64,000 nt of DNA from Ignavibacteria bacterium (GCA_016720145.1 JADJXV010000002.1:124001-188000); one strand, 5' to 3'; counted from the stretch's first letter, positions 52,511-61,600 are shown. Notes: generated from the letters alone by a model not told the origin. Numbers and translations are program-made.

Positions 52511-53212
52511 TTATTCGTGTACACTCAATGATTGCTCTGAAACATGAATACCAGGACCCATTGTGGAGCTAAAAGCAATACTTTTAACATATTTACCCTT
52601 TGCAGTCTGTGGTTTTGCTCTCATAATACTTGTGAAAAACGTGTGCAAATTATCAGCAAGCTTGGATTCGTCGAAAGAGCATTTTCCGATAGAAGCGTGA
52701 ATATTTCCTGTTTTATCGACGCGATACTCAATTTTACCTGCTTTTACCTCTCCTACAGCTTTACCTACATCGAATGTAACCGTTCCGCTTTTAGGATTTG
52801 GCATCAAACCACGAGGACCAAGCACACGACCAAGCTTTCCAACTTCGCCCATGACATCTGGAGTCGCTATTATGACATCGATATCTGCCCATCCGGATTG
52901 TAATTTTTCAATATACTCTTGAAACCCAGCATGATCCGCACCTGCTGCAAGTGCTTCCTGATCTTTTGGGGACTTAGCAAGAACAAGCACACGTACAGTC
53001 TTACCTGTCCCGTGAGGTAATGATACTGTACCACGAACCAGTTGATCAGCTTTGCGAGGATCCACACCTAGGCGAATGGCGATATCGAATGATTCGTCAA
53101 ATTTCGCAGTAGCGTGTTTTTTAACAGTAGATATTGCTTCTTTAAAAGCAAATTCTTTTGATAAATTCAGAGACTTGAGAGCAGTTTTAAATCGTTTACC
53201 GTGCTTTTTCAT
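52511..53212 (-). CDS. rplA: Ribosomal protein uL1
   Basis: 233 residues, the usual size. Diagnostic segments: KFDESFDIAIRLGVDPRKAD, QLVRGTVSLPHGTGKTVRVL, the L1 signature around MGEVGKLGRVLGPRGLMPNP and GTVTFDVGKAVGEVKAGKIE. It forms the mobile L1 stalk near the ribosomal E site and often represses its own operon by binding its mRNA. The gene follows rplK by 84 bases on the same strand. Confidence 0.99.
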   Translation of the reverse strand: MKKHGKRFKTALKSLNLSKEFAFKEAISTVKKHATAKFDESFDIAIRLGVDPRKADQLVRGTVSLPHGTGKTVRVLVLAKSPKDQEALAAGADHAGFQEYIEKLQSGWADIDVIIATPDVMGEVGKLGRVLGPRGLMPNPKSGTVTFDVGKAVGEVKAGKIEYRVDKTGNIHASIGKCSFDESKLADNLHTFFTSIMRAKPQTAKGKYVKSIAFSSTMGPGIHVSEQSLSVHE

Positions 53213-53296
53213 TATTTTATACTTTCTTGTTCAACAACGGACTTATACAAAGTTGCGGCAATCTTGCATCACGCAAAGATTCCGCTGTCATAAAAA

Positions 53297-53722
53297 TTAA
53301 TCTTCGATTGTCACACCCATACTACGGGCTGTACCACGCACCATACTCATCGCACTCTCAAGCGTATCACAGTTGAGATCAGCCATTTTCTGCTTCGCTA
53401 TTGATTCGACTTGCGCTTTGGTAAGCTTGCCCACTTTTGTGCGGCTAGGCTCGGCTGAACCTTTAGGAATTCCGGTTGCTTTTATAATAAGCGTCGGTGT
53501 TGGTGAGGATTTAAGGATAAACGTAAATGATTTATCAGAGTAGAAGGTAACTACTGCCGGTATTATCGAATCGCCATCTTTTGCTGTTTTAGCGTTGAAT
53601 TGCTTGACGAACTCCATACCGCTAAGCCCGCGTTGACCAAATGCAGGCCCTACAGGAGGTGCCATTGTTGCTTGCCCTGCTTTAAGCTGGAGCTTAAACG
53701 ATCCCATTACTTTCTTTGCCAT
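53297..53722 (-). CDS. rplK: Ribosomal protein uL11
   Basis: 141 residues. The N-terminal part is KLQLKAGQATMAPPVGPAFG with the proline pair that thiostrepton-type drugs contact; then QRGLSGMEFVKQFNAKT. The C-terminal RNA-binding domain has the expected SMVRGTARSMGVTIED end. It binds the GTPase-associated centre of 23S rRNA. It lies 55 bases after nusG, in the conserved nusG-rplK-rplA order. Confidence 0.99.
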   Translation of the reverse strand: MAKKVMGSFKLQLKAGQATMAPPVGPAFGQRGLSGMEFVKQFNAKTAKDGDSIIPAVVTFYSDKSFTFILKSSPTPTLIIKATGIPKGSAEPSRTKVGKLTKAQVESIAKQKMADLNCDTLESAMSMVRGTARSMGVTIED

Positions 53723-53777
53723 TGTCGAATTCTAAATAGTGAACAAAATCTGACTTTTTCTTGTGCGTAATATCCGA

Positions 53778-54353
53778 TTAATGATTTTCCATTTCCACAC
53801 CACTGAAATCCAGCTCGACGGGGGTTTTTCTACCCAAAATACCTACTTCAACTTTGATTTTTTGCTTTTCATTGTTTACTTCTTTTACGGTCCCGCTAAA
53901 TCCTTCAAATGGCCCTTCGATTACTTTTACAGGATCACCAATAGTAAAGCTTATTTCAATTGTTGCAACGTTTTTACGTTCTTCTACCCGGCCTAATATT
54001 CGATTAACTTCATCAAGTTGGAGTGGAGTAGCTTCGTTTTTCGTACCAACAAAACTCACAATTGACGGCGAAGTTACTATGATTTCTTTGAGTTTTTTAT
54101 CGAGTATCACTTCGACCAGCAAGTATCCCGGAAGAAAATTTTTAATTCGAGTCCGGCGTTTACCGTTACGCACTTCGAATACAGTTTCTTGGGGTATTAT
54201 TATACTACGTATTTTGTCTTCAAGGTGCAATCGCTTGAGTTCCTGTTCTATACCTGTTTTAGCCTTTTGCTCATGACCGGTATACGTACGGAGTGCGTAC
54301 CATTTGTAATCACCATTTTCAGTTAGAATCGGTTGTTCAGTAATTTCATCCAT
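53778..54353 (-). CDS. nusG: Transcription termination/antitermination factor NusG
   Basis: 191 residues. The NGN domain starts with KWYALRTYTGHEQKAKTGIE and contains FLPGYLLVEVILDKKLKEII. The KOW domain follows (FTIGDPVKVIEGPFEGFSGT, then VKEVNNEKQKIKVEVGILGR). It binds the RNA polymerase clamp and, through KOW, Rho or ribosomal protein S10. The short form lacks the extra inserted domain seen in some phyla. It lies 107 bases after secE. Confidence 0.99.
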   Translation of the reverse strand: MDEITEQPILTENGDYKWYALRTYTGHEQKAKTGIEQELKRLHLEDKIRSIIIPQETVFEVRNGKRRTRIKNFLPGYLLVEVILDKKLKEIIVTSPSIVSFVGTKNEATPLQLDEVNRILGRVEERKNVATIEISFTIGDPVKVIEGPFEGFSGTVKEVNNEKQKIKVEVGILGRKTPVELDFSGVEMENH

Positions 54354-54460
54354 TATATTTTCTTATAGCTGTAAATTGTTGAATAGTGGTCGAGATCATT
54401 ATGTATGAATATTTATTATTGATAATAAATACATTATAATCAATCATCAACACATGCCAA

Positions 54461-54646
54461 TTAGAAAATAACTTTCTTCATCAAAAAAGCCATCGCAACA
54501 TCAACTATCCATACAAATACCGTAATAACAGCACAAGTACCAAGAACGACAAGAGTTGACTCACGTAGCTGCTGTTTTGTAGGCCAAGAAACTTTTTTCA
54601 TTTCTTTGTTTATATCACTAAAAACTTCTTTGATTTTTGCTATCAT
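54461..54646 (-). CDS. secE: Preprotein translocase subunit SecE
   Basis: 61 residues with a single membrane segment, the minimal bacterial SecE. The amphipathic helix KEVFSDINKEMKKVSWPTKQ is the family signature, and the membrane segment LVVLGTCAVITVFVWIVDVA follows. It clamps SecY in the translocon. It lies between tRNA-Trp and nusG, the standard place. Confidence 0.97.
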   Translation of the reverse strand: MIAKIKEVFSDINKEMKKVSWPTKQQLRESTLVVLGTCAVITVFVWIVDVAMAFLMKKVIF

Positions 54647-54757
54647 AACAGCGAAAAAATATGTGGTAGGAAATCGAAATTTAAATTAGTAGATAAATAC
54701 CGGACACCTAAACTTCTTTTAATGAATTCAACGTCATGAAACTATTGCCCAAATTCG

Positions 54758-54830
54758 CACGGGAGGAGGGACTTGAACCCCCAACCTTCGGTTTTGGAGA
54801 CCGCGACTCTACCAATTGAGCTACACCCGT
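54758..54830 (-). tRNA. tRNA-Trp (CCA)
   Basis: 73 nt cloverleaf on the minus strand. The D arm is GTAGCTCAATTGGTAGAG, the anticodon loop CTCCAAA between GCGGT and ACCGA-type arms, and the T loop TTCAAGT. The acceptor ACGGGTG/CTCCCGT has one T-T mismatch. It lies 111 bases upstream of secE, as in many bacteria. Confidence 0.93.
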
Positions 54831-54846
54831 AGAACGTAATCTTGAG

Positions 54847-54920
<74 letters not shown>

Positions 54921-54943
54921 AGACTTACTCCATCCCCCGTTTG

Positions 54944-55016
<73 letters not shown>

Positions 55017-55066
55017 AGTACTTTTACCTGCTTAGAATACTACCCCTGCCATAGAACTACCCAATG

Positions 55067-55139
55067 AGCGGGAGACGAGACTCGAACTCGCGACCAACAG
55101 CTTGGAAGGCTGTGACTCTACCAACTGAGTTACTCCCGC
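55067..55139 (-). tRNA. tRNA-Gly (TCC)
   Basis: 73 nt; perfect acceptor GCGGGAG/CTCCCGC; anticodon stem ACAGC/GCTGT with loop CTTCCAA, anticodon TCC; T arm GCGAGTTCGAGTCTCGT. Confidence 0.96.
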
Positions 55140-55161
55140 TTATACTAACTACTTGAAAAAT

Positions 55162-55247
55162 GTGGGCAGAGAAGGATTTGAACCTCCGTAACGCGAAGCG
55201 TGACAGATTTACAGTCTGTTGCCATTAACCACTCGGCCATCTGCCCA
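55162..55247 (-). tRNA. tRNA-Tyr (GTA)
   Basis: 86 nt with the long class II variable arm (CACGCTTCGCGTTACG region); perfect acceptor TGGGCAG/CTGCCCA; anticodon stem ACAGA/TCTGT with loop CTGTAAA, anticodon GTA. First gene of the five-tRNA transcript. Confidence 0.96.
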
Positions 55248-55276
55248 TTTTCTGGTTCTCTAAACGTCAGAGCTTA

Positions 55277-55306
55277 CAAAAATACAAAAATGAATGATTT
55301 TAGCAA
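55277..55306 (-). promoter_or_regulatory. Bacteroidota-type promoter of the tRNA-secE transcript
   Basis: On the minus strand TTG (55306-55304), exactly 19 bases, then TATTTTTG (55284-55277), 30 bases upstream of the tRNA-Tyr 5' end. Same spacing as the promoters at 18847 and 37050. Confidence 0.72.
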
Positions 55307-55894
55307 CCCTTTTTTTTTTATACATGGATATTTACTTATAAATGCATAAAAATGCAGTGGGTTTTTACTGTCTATTTCCTTTTCAATTTTTTTCAAATAT
55401 AATTTTATTGAAACAAATTGAATTGTAGACAGAACATTTATAATTTTTTTAAAACCGTAATACGCCTTATCCTAGAAGAATACAATTCACAAATTCTTGA
55501 TATTTAAATCAATTTTTATGCGACTCATTCTACAGCCTATTTGTAAAATTTCAAACTTTAAGTTATTACATTCAGTTTCGTTAATTCTAATACTGAATTT
55601 TGCTTTACAATTCTTACTGAACGATGAGTTCGTTCTTACTATAGTTTTAAATGTTCATACATACTTTGTCATCCAACCAAATTCATCATTTCAAATTAAT
55701 ATTTTAGCTTTCGGCTACCTTCACAACCATTACATTTCATAAATTGTAAAAAATGTTTATATATCGTTATTTCATATAATTAGACTAATCTGACTAATGT
55801 CATTTCACACTTCTTTTTGCTCAAACACTAATTTTTCCAGTTAAATTATAGTACAAAAAGAATTCTCATACAATACCATTTCGCTTATTTTCCG
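55307..55894. other. AT-rich intergenic stretch without a supported gene
   Basis: About 590 bases, strongly AT-rich, between divergent units. A hydrophobic 81-codon frame (55497-55742, TTG start) has no family resemblance or ribosome site and is not accepted. TTAGACTAATCTGACTAA at 55781-55798 resembles the operator of the 18.4-kb locus but is imperfect. Confidence 0.6.
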
Positions 55895-55925
55895 TTGGTC
55901 AAACGGCGCGGGTTTCGTAATTTTA
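55895..55925 (+). promoter_or_regulatory. Possible promoter of the glutamine amidotransferase gene
   Basis: TTG (55895-55897), 20 bases, then TAATTTTA (55918-55925), which differs from TAnnTTTG in the last base. It ends 29 bases before the start codon. Confidence 0.45.
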
Positions 55926-55954
55926 GAGTACTTTAATTAATTACGAGCAAAATT

Positions 55955-56848
55955 ATGTGCCGTTTTGTAGCTTATATTGGTACGCCCGTTCTGGCGGACG
56001 ACCTGCTGTACAAGCCGAAATATTCGATTATTACCGCACAAAGCATCAATGCCGGTGAAATGTCTATCGCCGTCAATGGCGACGGATTCGGCGTGGGCTG
56101 GTATGTACCCGAAATTGACAGCGAGCCGTGCGTATTTCGGAGTATCAAGCCCTCGTGGAGCGATCAAAACCTCCGCAATATTGCCAAGAAAATCTACTCA
56201 CCGCTGATTTTTGCTCATATCCGAGCCGCCTCGCCCGGACTCCCCGTCGAAGAATTCAACTCCCACCCGTTTTCCTGCGGTAAATTGATGTTTATGCACA
56301 ATGGCATGCTCGGCGGATTCAAAGAAATCCGTCGGAAATTGCTCCGCGAATTGAATGATACGGCGTATGATGCGATTCTGGGTTCGACCGATTCCGAACA
56401 CCTTTTTGGCTTATTTCTCAATCACATAGACGACCCGTCAGGTGATGTGACCTGTGATGAAATGGTCTATGCGATGCACAAAATGCTTGAGGATGTCAGT
56501 AATTTACTTATCGAACATAATATCCGGTCGCACTCCTATCTCAATCTGTGTGTGACCAATGGCAATAGTATCGTAGCCGTGCGCTACACGACCAATCCAA
56601 GCGTGCAGCCTGCCACGCTGTATTATATGTTTGGCAAAGAATATCAATGCCGCGGCGAGCATTGTCAGATGGAGCCGACGTTTGGTCGGCCGAATGCGAT
56701 TGTGATCGCGTCCGAACCCTTTACCTACCGGCGCTCCGACTGGATGAAAGCCGAGCGTAATTCGATGATGATTGTCGATGAAACGATGAAAATCAGCTTC
56801 CAAAATGTAGAATTGGCGATTGAAAAGGCGATGTTTGAGGAAGTGTGA
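55955..56848 (+). CDS. Class II glutamine amidotransferase (EgtC/YafJ-like)
   Basis: 297 residues. The start MCRFVAYIG gives, after Met removal, the N-terminal catalytic cysteine of Ntn-type glutaminases. Other class II features are NGDGFGVGWYVPE, FAHIRAASPGLPVEEFNSHP and FMHNGMLGGF, which bind the glutamine side chain, and the STDSEHLFGLFL helix. The enzyme would hydrolyse glutamine or a gamma-glutamyl compound. The synthase partner is not encoded next door, so the acceptor is unknown. The ergothioneine enzyme EgtC is one relative, but no other egt gene is here. It is followed by nuoL 114 bases later. Confidence 0.9.
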   Translation: MCRFVAYIGTPVLADDLLYKPKYSIITAQSINAGEMSIAVNGDGFGVGWYVPEIDSEPCVFRSIKPSWSDQNLRNIAKKIYSPLIFAHIRAASPGLPVEEFNSHPFSCGKLMFMHNGMLGGFKEIRRKLLRELNDTAYDAILGSTDSEHLFGLFLNHIDDPSGDVTCDEMVYAMHKMLEDVSNLLIEHNIRSHSYLNLCVTNGNSIVAVRYTTNPSVQPATLYYMFGKEYQCRGEHCQMEPTFGRPNAIVIASEPFTYRRSDWMKAERNSMMIVDETMKISFQNVELAIEKAMFEEV

Positions 56849-56962
56849 GCGGGCGAAGTATTCAAACAGTACCGCAAGTAAATGATAATATATCAGTTAC
56901 AGCAACTGACCCTAAAAAATGAACAGAACTTATCCATATTTAATGTTGTCGGGGAAAAAAGT

Positions 56963-58924
56963 ATGATAGATTTAATTTACCTTGTTCCTTTATTACCGCT
57001 TATCGGATTTTTCATTGTAGGGCTTTTTGGTAAAAAGCTCAAGAGTGAGTCGCTTGTCGGCGGGATTGCAAGCGCGGCAGTCGGCGGCGCGTTCGTGGTG
57101 GCGGTTTCGATATTTGTTTCCTTGCTTGGTCATGGCCCCGAAGAGCGTTCGCATGTCGTGCGGCTCTTTACCTGGATGCAAGCCGGTACTTTCTCGATTG
57201 ACATATCCTACCAAGTCGATCAGCTCTCGATACTCTACACGCTGATTATCACCGGAATCAGAACGCTGATTCACATCTATTCTATCGGCTATATGCATGG
57301 CGACAAAGGGTTTCCGAGGTTTTTTGCCTACCTGAACCTCTTTATTTTCATGATGCTTAATCTCGTTCTCGCCAGTAATTTCCTGCTCACCTTCCTCGGT
57401 TGGGAAGGCGTCGGTCTCTGCTCCTACCTCTTGATTGGCTTCTGGCACGACCGGAAATTCGAAGGGTCAAATATCGTCTGGACCGGCGACGCAGCGAAAA
57501 AAGCATTTATCGTTAATCGTATCGGCGACTTTGGTGTGCTTGTCGCTATGTTTTTGATTTACAGCAACTTCCACACGCTTGATTATGCTTCTGTTAATTC
57601 TCAGGCAGCCGCAGGATTCCCTATCGGCTCGGGATTAATCACCGCAATTACCCTTCTCCTCTTCCTCGGTTGTACCGGTAAATCCGCGCAAATTCCCCTC
57701 GGTATCTGGCTTCCGGATGCTATGGCAGGTCCAACTCCTGTGTCAGCGCTCATTCACGCGGCGACGATGGTCACGGCAGGTATATTCCTCATCGCGCGGA
57801 ATGCAACGATGTTTGCTCTCTCGCCGACGACTATGGCTGTGGTCACGGGTATTGGTATTACCACCGCTCTCACGGCAGCGCTGGTGGGTCTTGTACAGAA
57901 TGACATTAAGAAAGTCCTTGCATATTCTACGGTTAGTCAACTTGGGTTTATGTTTGTCGCACTTGGTGTCGGTGCGTTTACGGCCGGTGTATTCCACGTG
58001 ATGACACATGCATTCTTTAAAGCATTGCTGTTCTTGGGGTCGGGTTCGGTCATCCATGGTATGCACGAAGAACAAGACATTCAGCGCATGGGCGGCTTGA
58101 AAAAGTATATGCCGACGACGTACAAAACGTTCTTGATTGGTACAATTGCCATTGCCGGTATATTCCCTTTTGCAGGATTTTTCTCGAAAGATGAAATTTT
58201 GTGGAATGCGTTCTCGCAGGGTAGTCCGATTTTATGGGGTGTAGGCGTGCTTGCTGCCTTCTGTACTGCCTTTTACATGTTCAGATTATTACACTTAACA
58301 TTTCATGGCAAAGAGCGATTCGACCATCATCATGTGCATCCGCATGAGTCACCGATTTCGATGACCTTCCCGCTGATGGTGCTCGCTGTTCTGTCTGTTT
58401 TGGGTGGATTTTTGGGAATACCGTATGCGTTAAGCTTTGGCGGTTCAATTCCCAATATTTTAGAACATTGGTTAGAACCGATTTTTGCGCCTGCGATGGA
58501 GATTCTTCATCGTCCGGAAGTGCATGAGGTACATGCAATTGAATATGTACTTATGGCTGCTTCCCTTGGAATTGCAATTATAGGTATAATGCTTGCCGGT
58601 AAATTCTACAAAACCGAATCCGACAAGCCGCAAGAATTGGCGACTCGATTTTCGGGGATGTACAAGGTATTATGGAACAAATGGTTCATTGATGAAATTT
58701 ACCAAGGACTTTTTGTCAATACCTTTTACACGCTTTCCAATGGATTTTTATGGAAAATTTTCGATGTTAAAATTGTTGATGGAATTGTCAATGGTTCGGC
58801 ACGTGTCGTGGCTGAAAGCGGTGAATTACTTCGCAAGATACAGTCCGGTATCGCACAAAATTACGCGCTGATGATGATGGTAGGAATTGTCATGATATTA
58901 GTATGGCTTGGGATGGGAAGCTAA
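56963..58924 (+). CDS. nuoL: NADH-quinone oxidoreductase subunit L
   Basis: 653 residues from the ATG at 56963, preceded by GGGGAAAAAA; an ATG at 56882 would add 27 residues lacking a membrane profile. About 15 membrane helices. Antiporter-like core motifs: FLGWEGVGLCSYLLIGFW with the key Glu, NRIGDFGVLVAMFLIY, and KSAQIPLGIWLPDAMAGPTP followed by VSALIHAATMVTAGIFL. The helix with LVQNDIKKVLAYSTVSQLGF carries the channel Lys. The C-terminal lateral helix region includes YKVLWNKWFIDEIYQG. It is a proton-pumping arm subunit of complex I. Only nuoL and nuoM of the complex are here, with a DUF420 gene between. Confidence 0.96.
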   Translation: MIDLIYLVPLLPLIGFFIVGLFGKKLKSESLVGGIASAAVGGAFVVAVSIFVSLLGHGPEERSHVVRLFTWMQAGTFSIDISYQVDQLSILYTLIITGIRTLIHIYSIGYMHGDKGFPRFFAYLNLFIFMMLNLVLASNFLLTFLGWEGVGLCSYLLIGFWHDRKFEGSNIVWTGDAAKKAFIVNRIGDFGVLVAMFLIYSNFHTLDYASVNSQAAAGFPIGSGLITAITLLLFLGCTGKSAQIPLGIWLPDAMAGPTPVSALIHAATMVTAGIFLIARNATMFALSPTTMAVVTGIGITTALTAALVGLVQNDIKKVLAYSTVSQLGFMFVALGVGAFTAGVFHVMTHAFFKALLFLGSGSVIHGMHEEQDIQRMGGLKKYMPTTYKTFLIGTIAIAGIFPFAGFFSKDEILWNAFSQGSPILWGVGVLAAFCTAFYMFRLLHLTFHGKERFDHHHVHPHESPISMTFPLMVLAVLSVLGGFLGIPYALSFGGSIPNILEHWLEPIFAPAMEILHRPEVHEVHAIEYVLMAASLGIAIIGIMLAGKFYKTESDKPQELATRFSGMYKVLWNKWFIDEIYQGLFVNTFYTLSNGFLWKIFDVKIVDGIVNGSARVVAESGELLRKIQSGIAQNYALMMMVGIVMILVWLGMGS

Positions 58925-58928
58925 CGTA

Positions 58929-59495
58929 ATGAATCAATTGGAACAAAAACAATCAGGATTAGCAGCTGTTAGTGAAAAATCACTTGCCGTGATCGTCTAT
59001 TCGCTTACGATTGTCGTAGTTGCACTTGTATCATTTTTGATTTACTTTCCGCAGACGCTGGCCTTAGGACATCTCGATGTATCAATGCTTCCGGCGCTCA
59101 ATGCCTTTATCAACGGTACGTGCGCGGTGCTTCTTTCTGCCGGCTATGTCTTTATCCGCCGGCGGAATTTCAAGGCGCACAAGACGATGATGCTGTCGGC
59201 GTTTTTGCTTTCGTGCCTTTTTCTCCTCTCGTATGTGACGTATCACTCTCAGGCACCGGCCACGAAATTCGGCGGTGAAGGGATGATTCGGATGGTGTAT
59301 TTTACGATATTGCTGACGCATATCGTGCTTGCTGCGGTGATTGTGCCACTGGCGCTATTTACAATTACGCGGTCGTGGCGCGGAGAATTCGCCAAGCATA
59401 AAAAAATAGCGCGGTGGACTCTCCCACTGTGGCTCTATGTGACGATTACCGGCGTGGTGGTGTATTTGATGATTTCGCCGTATTATGTACATTAA
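58929..59495 (+). CDS. DUF420 family membrane protein
   Basis: 188 residues from the ATG at 58929, four bases after the nuoL stop, so translationally coupled. Five membrane helices. Family hallmarks: NALNAFING-type start of helix 2 (PALNAFINGTCAVLLSAGYV), NFKAHKTMMLSAFLLSCLFL with a conserved His, SYVTYHSQAP, and LLTHIVLAAVIVPLALFT. The C-terminal part includes HKKIARWTLPLWLYVTITGV. Conserved histidines in membrane helices suggest haem or metal handling. Relatives such as YozB/CtaM act near haem-copper oxidases. Its place inside a nuoL-nuoM pair is unusual. Confidence 0.9.
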   Translation: MNQLEQKQSGLAAVSEKSLAVIVYSLTIVVVALVSFLIYFPQTLALGHLDVSMLPALNAFINGTCAVLLSAGYVFIRRRNFKAHKTMMLSAFLLSCLFLLSYVTYHSQAPATKFGGEGMIRMVYFTILLTHIVLAAVIVPLALFTITRSWRGEFAKHKKIARWTLPLWLYVTITGVVVYLMISPYYVH

Positions 59496-59548
59496 TTATT
59501 GATATTTCTTTAGTTAGTTTTTTTGGTAGAACTTAACCTGATATACTT

Positions 59549-61102
59549 ATGGGAATGTTACTTGTTACTCTTTTTCTTCCTTTAATCGGCTTTTTAGCGA
59601 CACTTTTTATCGATAAAGAGGAGTCGAAAGGAATTAAATATACGGCGCTCGGTGTTTCATTGATGACGTTTTTTGCGTCGCTGTTTTTGTATTTTGGGTT
59701 CGACCATACGAATTCCGGCTATCAATTTGTGCTCAACCAAGTTTGGATACCGACCTTTGACGCAGGCTTCAGGATCGGCGCCGATGGTATGTCGCTTTTG
59801 ATGATACTCCTTACCACCTTCATCACGCCGATTGCGATATTATGTTCCTTCGGGTCTATCCAAAAACGTGAAAAAGAATATTATGCCTGGATGCTGATGC
59901 TCCAATTCGGAATGCTTGGTGTGTTTGTGGCTATGGATACGTTCTTATTCTATGTATTTTGGGAACTTATCCTCATCCCAATGTATTTCCTGATTGGTAT
60001 TTGGGGCGGAAAAGATCGTATTTATGCGGCGGTGAAATTCTTCCTTTACACACTGGTCGGTTCACTCCTGATGCTGATCGCCATTGTCTGGCTTGGAATT
60101 TACGCGCAAGGTATGGCAGGCGGACACTTTACGGCTGATTTACTCAAGCTCCGTGAAATTGCTCCCACGATTCCCTTCGAAACTCAAAAATGGCTTTTCC
60201 TTGCATTTGCCCTTTCCTTCTGTATTAAAGTTCCGCTCTTTCCTTTCCATACCTGGCTTCCCGATGCGCACGTGCAGGCTCCCACTGCCGGTTCGGTAAT
60301 TCTCGCCGGTGTGCTCCTTAAAATGGGTACCTACGGGTTGATTCGCTTCAACTTAGAACTCTTTCCGCAGTCGATGTTTGAGTATGCTACGCCCATTGCA
60401 TGGCTGGCGGTGATTGGTATCATTTACGGCGCCCTCGTGGCGATGGTGCAGACGGATGTGAAAAAATTAGTCGCCTATTCCTCGGTGAGCCACTTGGGTT
60501 TTGTGGTGCTCGGAATTTGCTCGATGACGCCGGAAGGCATTCAAGGCGCGATTATTCAAATGGTCAATCACGGACTCTCGACAGGTATGCTCTTCCTTTG
60601 TGTCGGTGTCCTGTACGAACGTCGTCATACGCGGGAAATATCTGAATTTGGTGGAATTACAAAGGTGATGCCGAAATTCGCCGTTCTCTTTACGATAGCC
60701 ATGCTCGCCTCTGTCGGTCTGCCGATGCTTAATGGATTTGTGGGTGAATACTTGACGCTTCTCGGCGCATTTATCTCACCATTCTTGAATAATCCTTGGC
60801 TGAGCATTATCAGCGCAACGGGTGTGATTTTCGCGGCGGTGTATTTGCTATGGATGTTCCAACGGGTGATGTTCGGCACGAATGACAATCCGAAGAACCA
60901 CGGACTCAAAGACTTAACAACATCGGAATACTGGCAGCTTGTGCCGATTGCAATATTAATTGTCTGGCTCGGCGTTTATCCAAAAACATTCATGGTCATT
61001 TCCGAACAGTCCACACAGGCATTGGTCGGTAAATTAGAAAAGATCAAATTCGGCAAAACGAATTATCCGCTGATTGAGAAGAAAGAACAAGCGCTGAAGT
61101 AA
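59549..61102 (+). CDS. nuoM: NADH-quinone oxidoreductase subunit M
   Basis: 517 residues, about 14 membrane helices. Motifs: FRIGADGMSLLMILLTTFIT, YVFWELILIPMYFLIGIWGG with the conserved Glu, and KVPLFPFHTWLPDAHVQAPT. SVILAGVLLKMGTYGLIRF and MVQTDVKKLVAYSSVSHLGF carry the channel lysines, followed by GLPMLNGFVGEYLTLLGAF. It is an antiporter-like proton-pumping subunit of complex I. The last 84 bases of the gene (61022 onward) recur in diverged form at 61601-61687, beyond a small HicBA cassette. It lies 53 bases after the DUF420 gene. Confidence 0.96.
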   Translation: MGMLLVTLFLPLIGFLATLFIDKEESKGIKYTALGVSLMTFFASLFLYFGFDHTNSGYQFVLNQVWIPTFDAGFRIGADGMSLLMILLTTFITPIAILCSFGSIQKREKEYYAWMLMLQFGMLGVFVAMDTFLFYVFWELILIPMYFLIGIWGGKDRIYAAVKFFLYTLVGSLLMLIAIVWLGIYAQGMAGGHFTADLLKLREIAPTIPFETQKWLFLAFALSFCIKVPLFPFHTWLPDAHVQAPTAGSVILAGVLLKMGTYGLIRFNLELFPQSMFEYATPIAWLAVIGIIYGALVAMVQTDVKKLVAYSSVSHLGFVVLGICSMTPEGIQGAIIQMVNHGLSTGMLFLCVGVLYERRHTREISEFGGITKVMPKFAVLFTIAMLASVGLPMLNGFVGEYLTLLGAFISPFLNNPWLSIISATGVIFAAVYLLWMFQRVMFGTNDNPKNHGLKDLTTSEYWQLVPIAILIVWLGVYPKTFMVISEQSTQALVGKLEKIKFGKTNYPLIEKKEQALK

Positions 61103-61152
61103 GTGATATTAGCAATTAAAACAATTCTATCTTTATTTATAATCAAAATGTT

Positions 61153-61353
61153 ATGAATTTTCAAGTTGTAATTGAAGAAGATGAATCCGGTTACTTCGTC
61201 GTTGAAGTTCCGGCTCTATCCGGATGTTTTTCTCTGGAAAAATCAATTGAAGAAGCATCTGTAAATATAAAAGAAGCTATTATTGGTTGGCTGTCGGTGA
61301 TGAATGATAGAGCAAAGAAAAGTAAAATGCGGACAATTGAGGTGGCGGTTTGA
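61153..61353 (+). CDS. hicB: HicB-family antitoxin
   Basis: 66 residues of HicB fold: FQVVIEEDESGYFVVEVPAL followed by SGCFSLEKSIEEASVNIKEA, including the GYFVVEVP.L.GC pattern. The C-terminus ends TIEVAV, so only the RNase-H-like part is present and no DNA-binding domain. It begins 50 bases after nuoM and its stop codon overlaps the start of the broken hicA. It would neutralise HicA. Order here is antitoxin first, opposite to the HicAB pair at 22.6-23.1 kb. Confidence 0.85.
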   Translation: MNFQVVIEEDESGYFVVEVPALSGCFSLEKSIEEASVNIKEAIIGWLSVMNDRAKKSKMRTIEVAV

Positions 61354-61569
61354 GCCAGCAATTGATACTATGTTCCGGGCTGAAAGCATCTAAGAAATTT
61401 CAGAGACGGTTGGCAGGTTGATAGGCAAGTCGGTTCTCATCTTATGCTTGTGAAAGATGGATTTCCTTATACATTATCAATTCCTCTGTATAAAGAATTA
61501 GGAATCGGAATTCTAAAAAAACTCGTAAATCTATCAGGGCTAACTAACGAAGAATTTAATAATTTGTGA
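61350..61569 (+). pseudogene. hicA toxin gene, broken by a frameshift
   Basis: A short gene starting with TTG at 61350, overlapping the hicB stop. The first frame reads SQQLILCSGLKASKKFQRR and then meets a stop. From about 61404-61410 the next frame continues the HicA sequence: DGWQVDRQVGSHLMLVKDGF with the catalytic-type GSH motif, PYTLSIPLYKELGIGILKKL, and ends SGLTNEEFNNL at 61569. One extra or two missing bases near 61407 explain the break. The toxin should be inactive unless this is a sequence error. The antitoxin gene beside it is intact. Confidence 0.82.
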
Positions 61570-61600
61570 GTCATCTATAAGTACTATAATCAACTAAGCG

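Noticed and set aside
55497..55742. 81-codon hydrophobic reading frame in the AT-rich gap
   Set aside because: TTG start, no ribosome site, no family resemblance, and composition expected from AT-rich noise.
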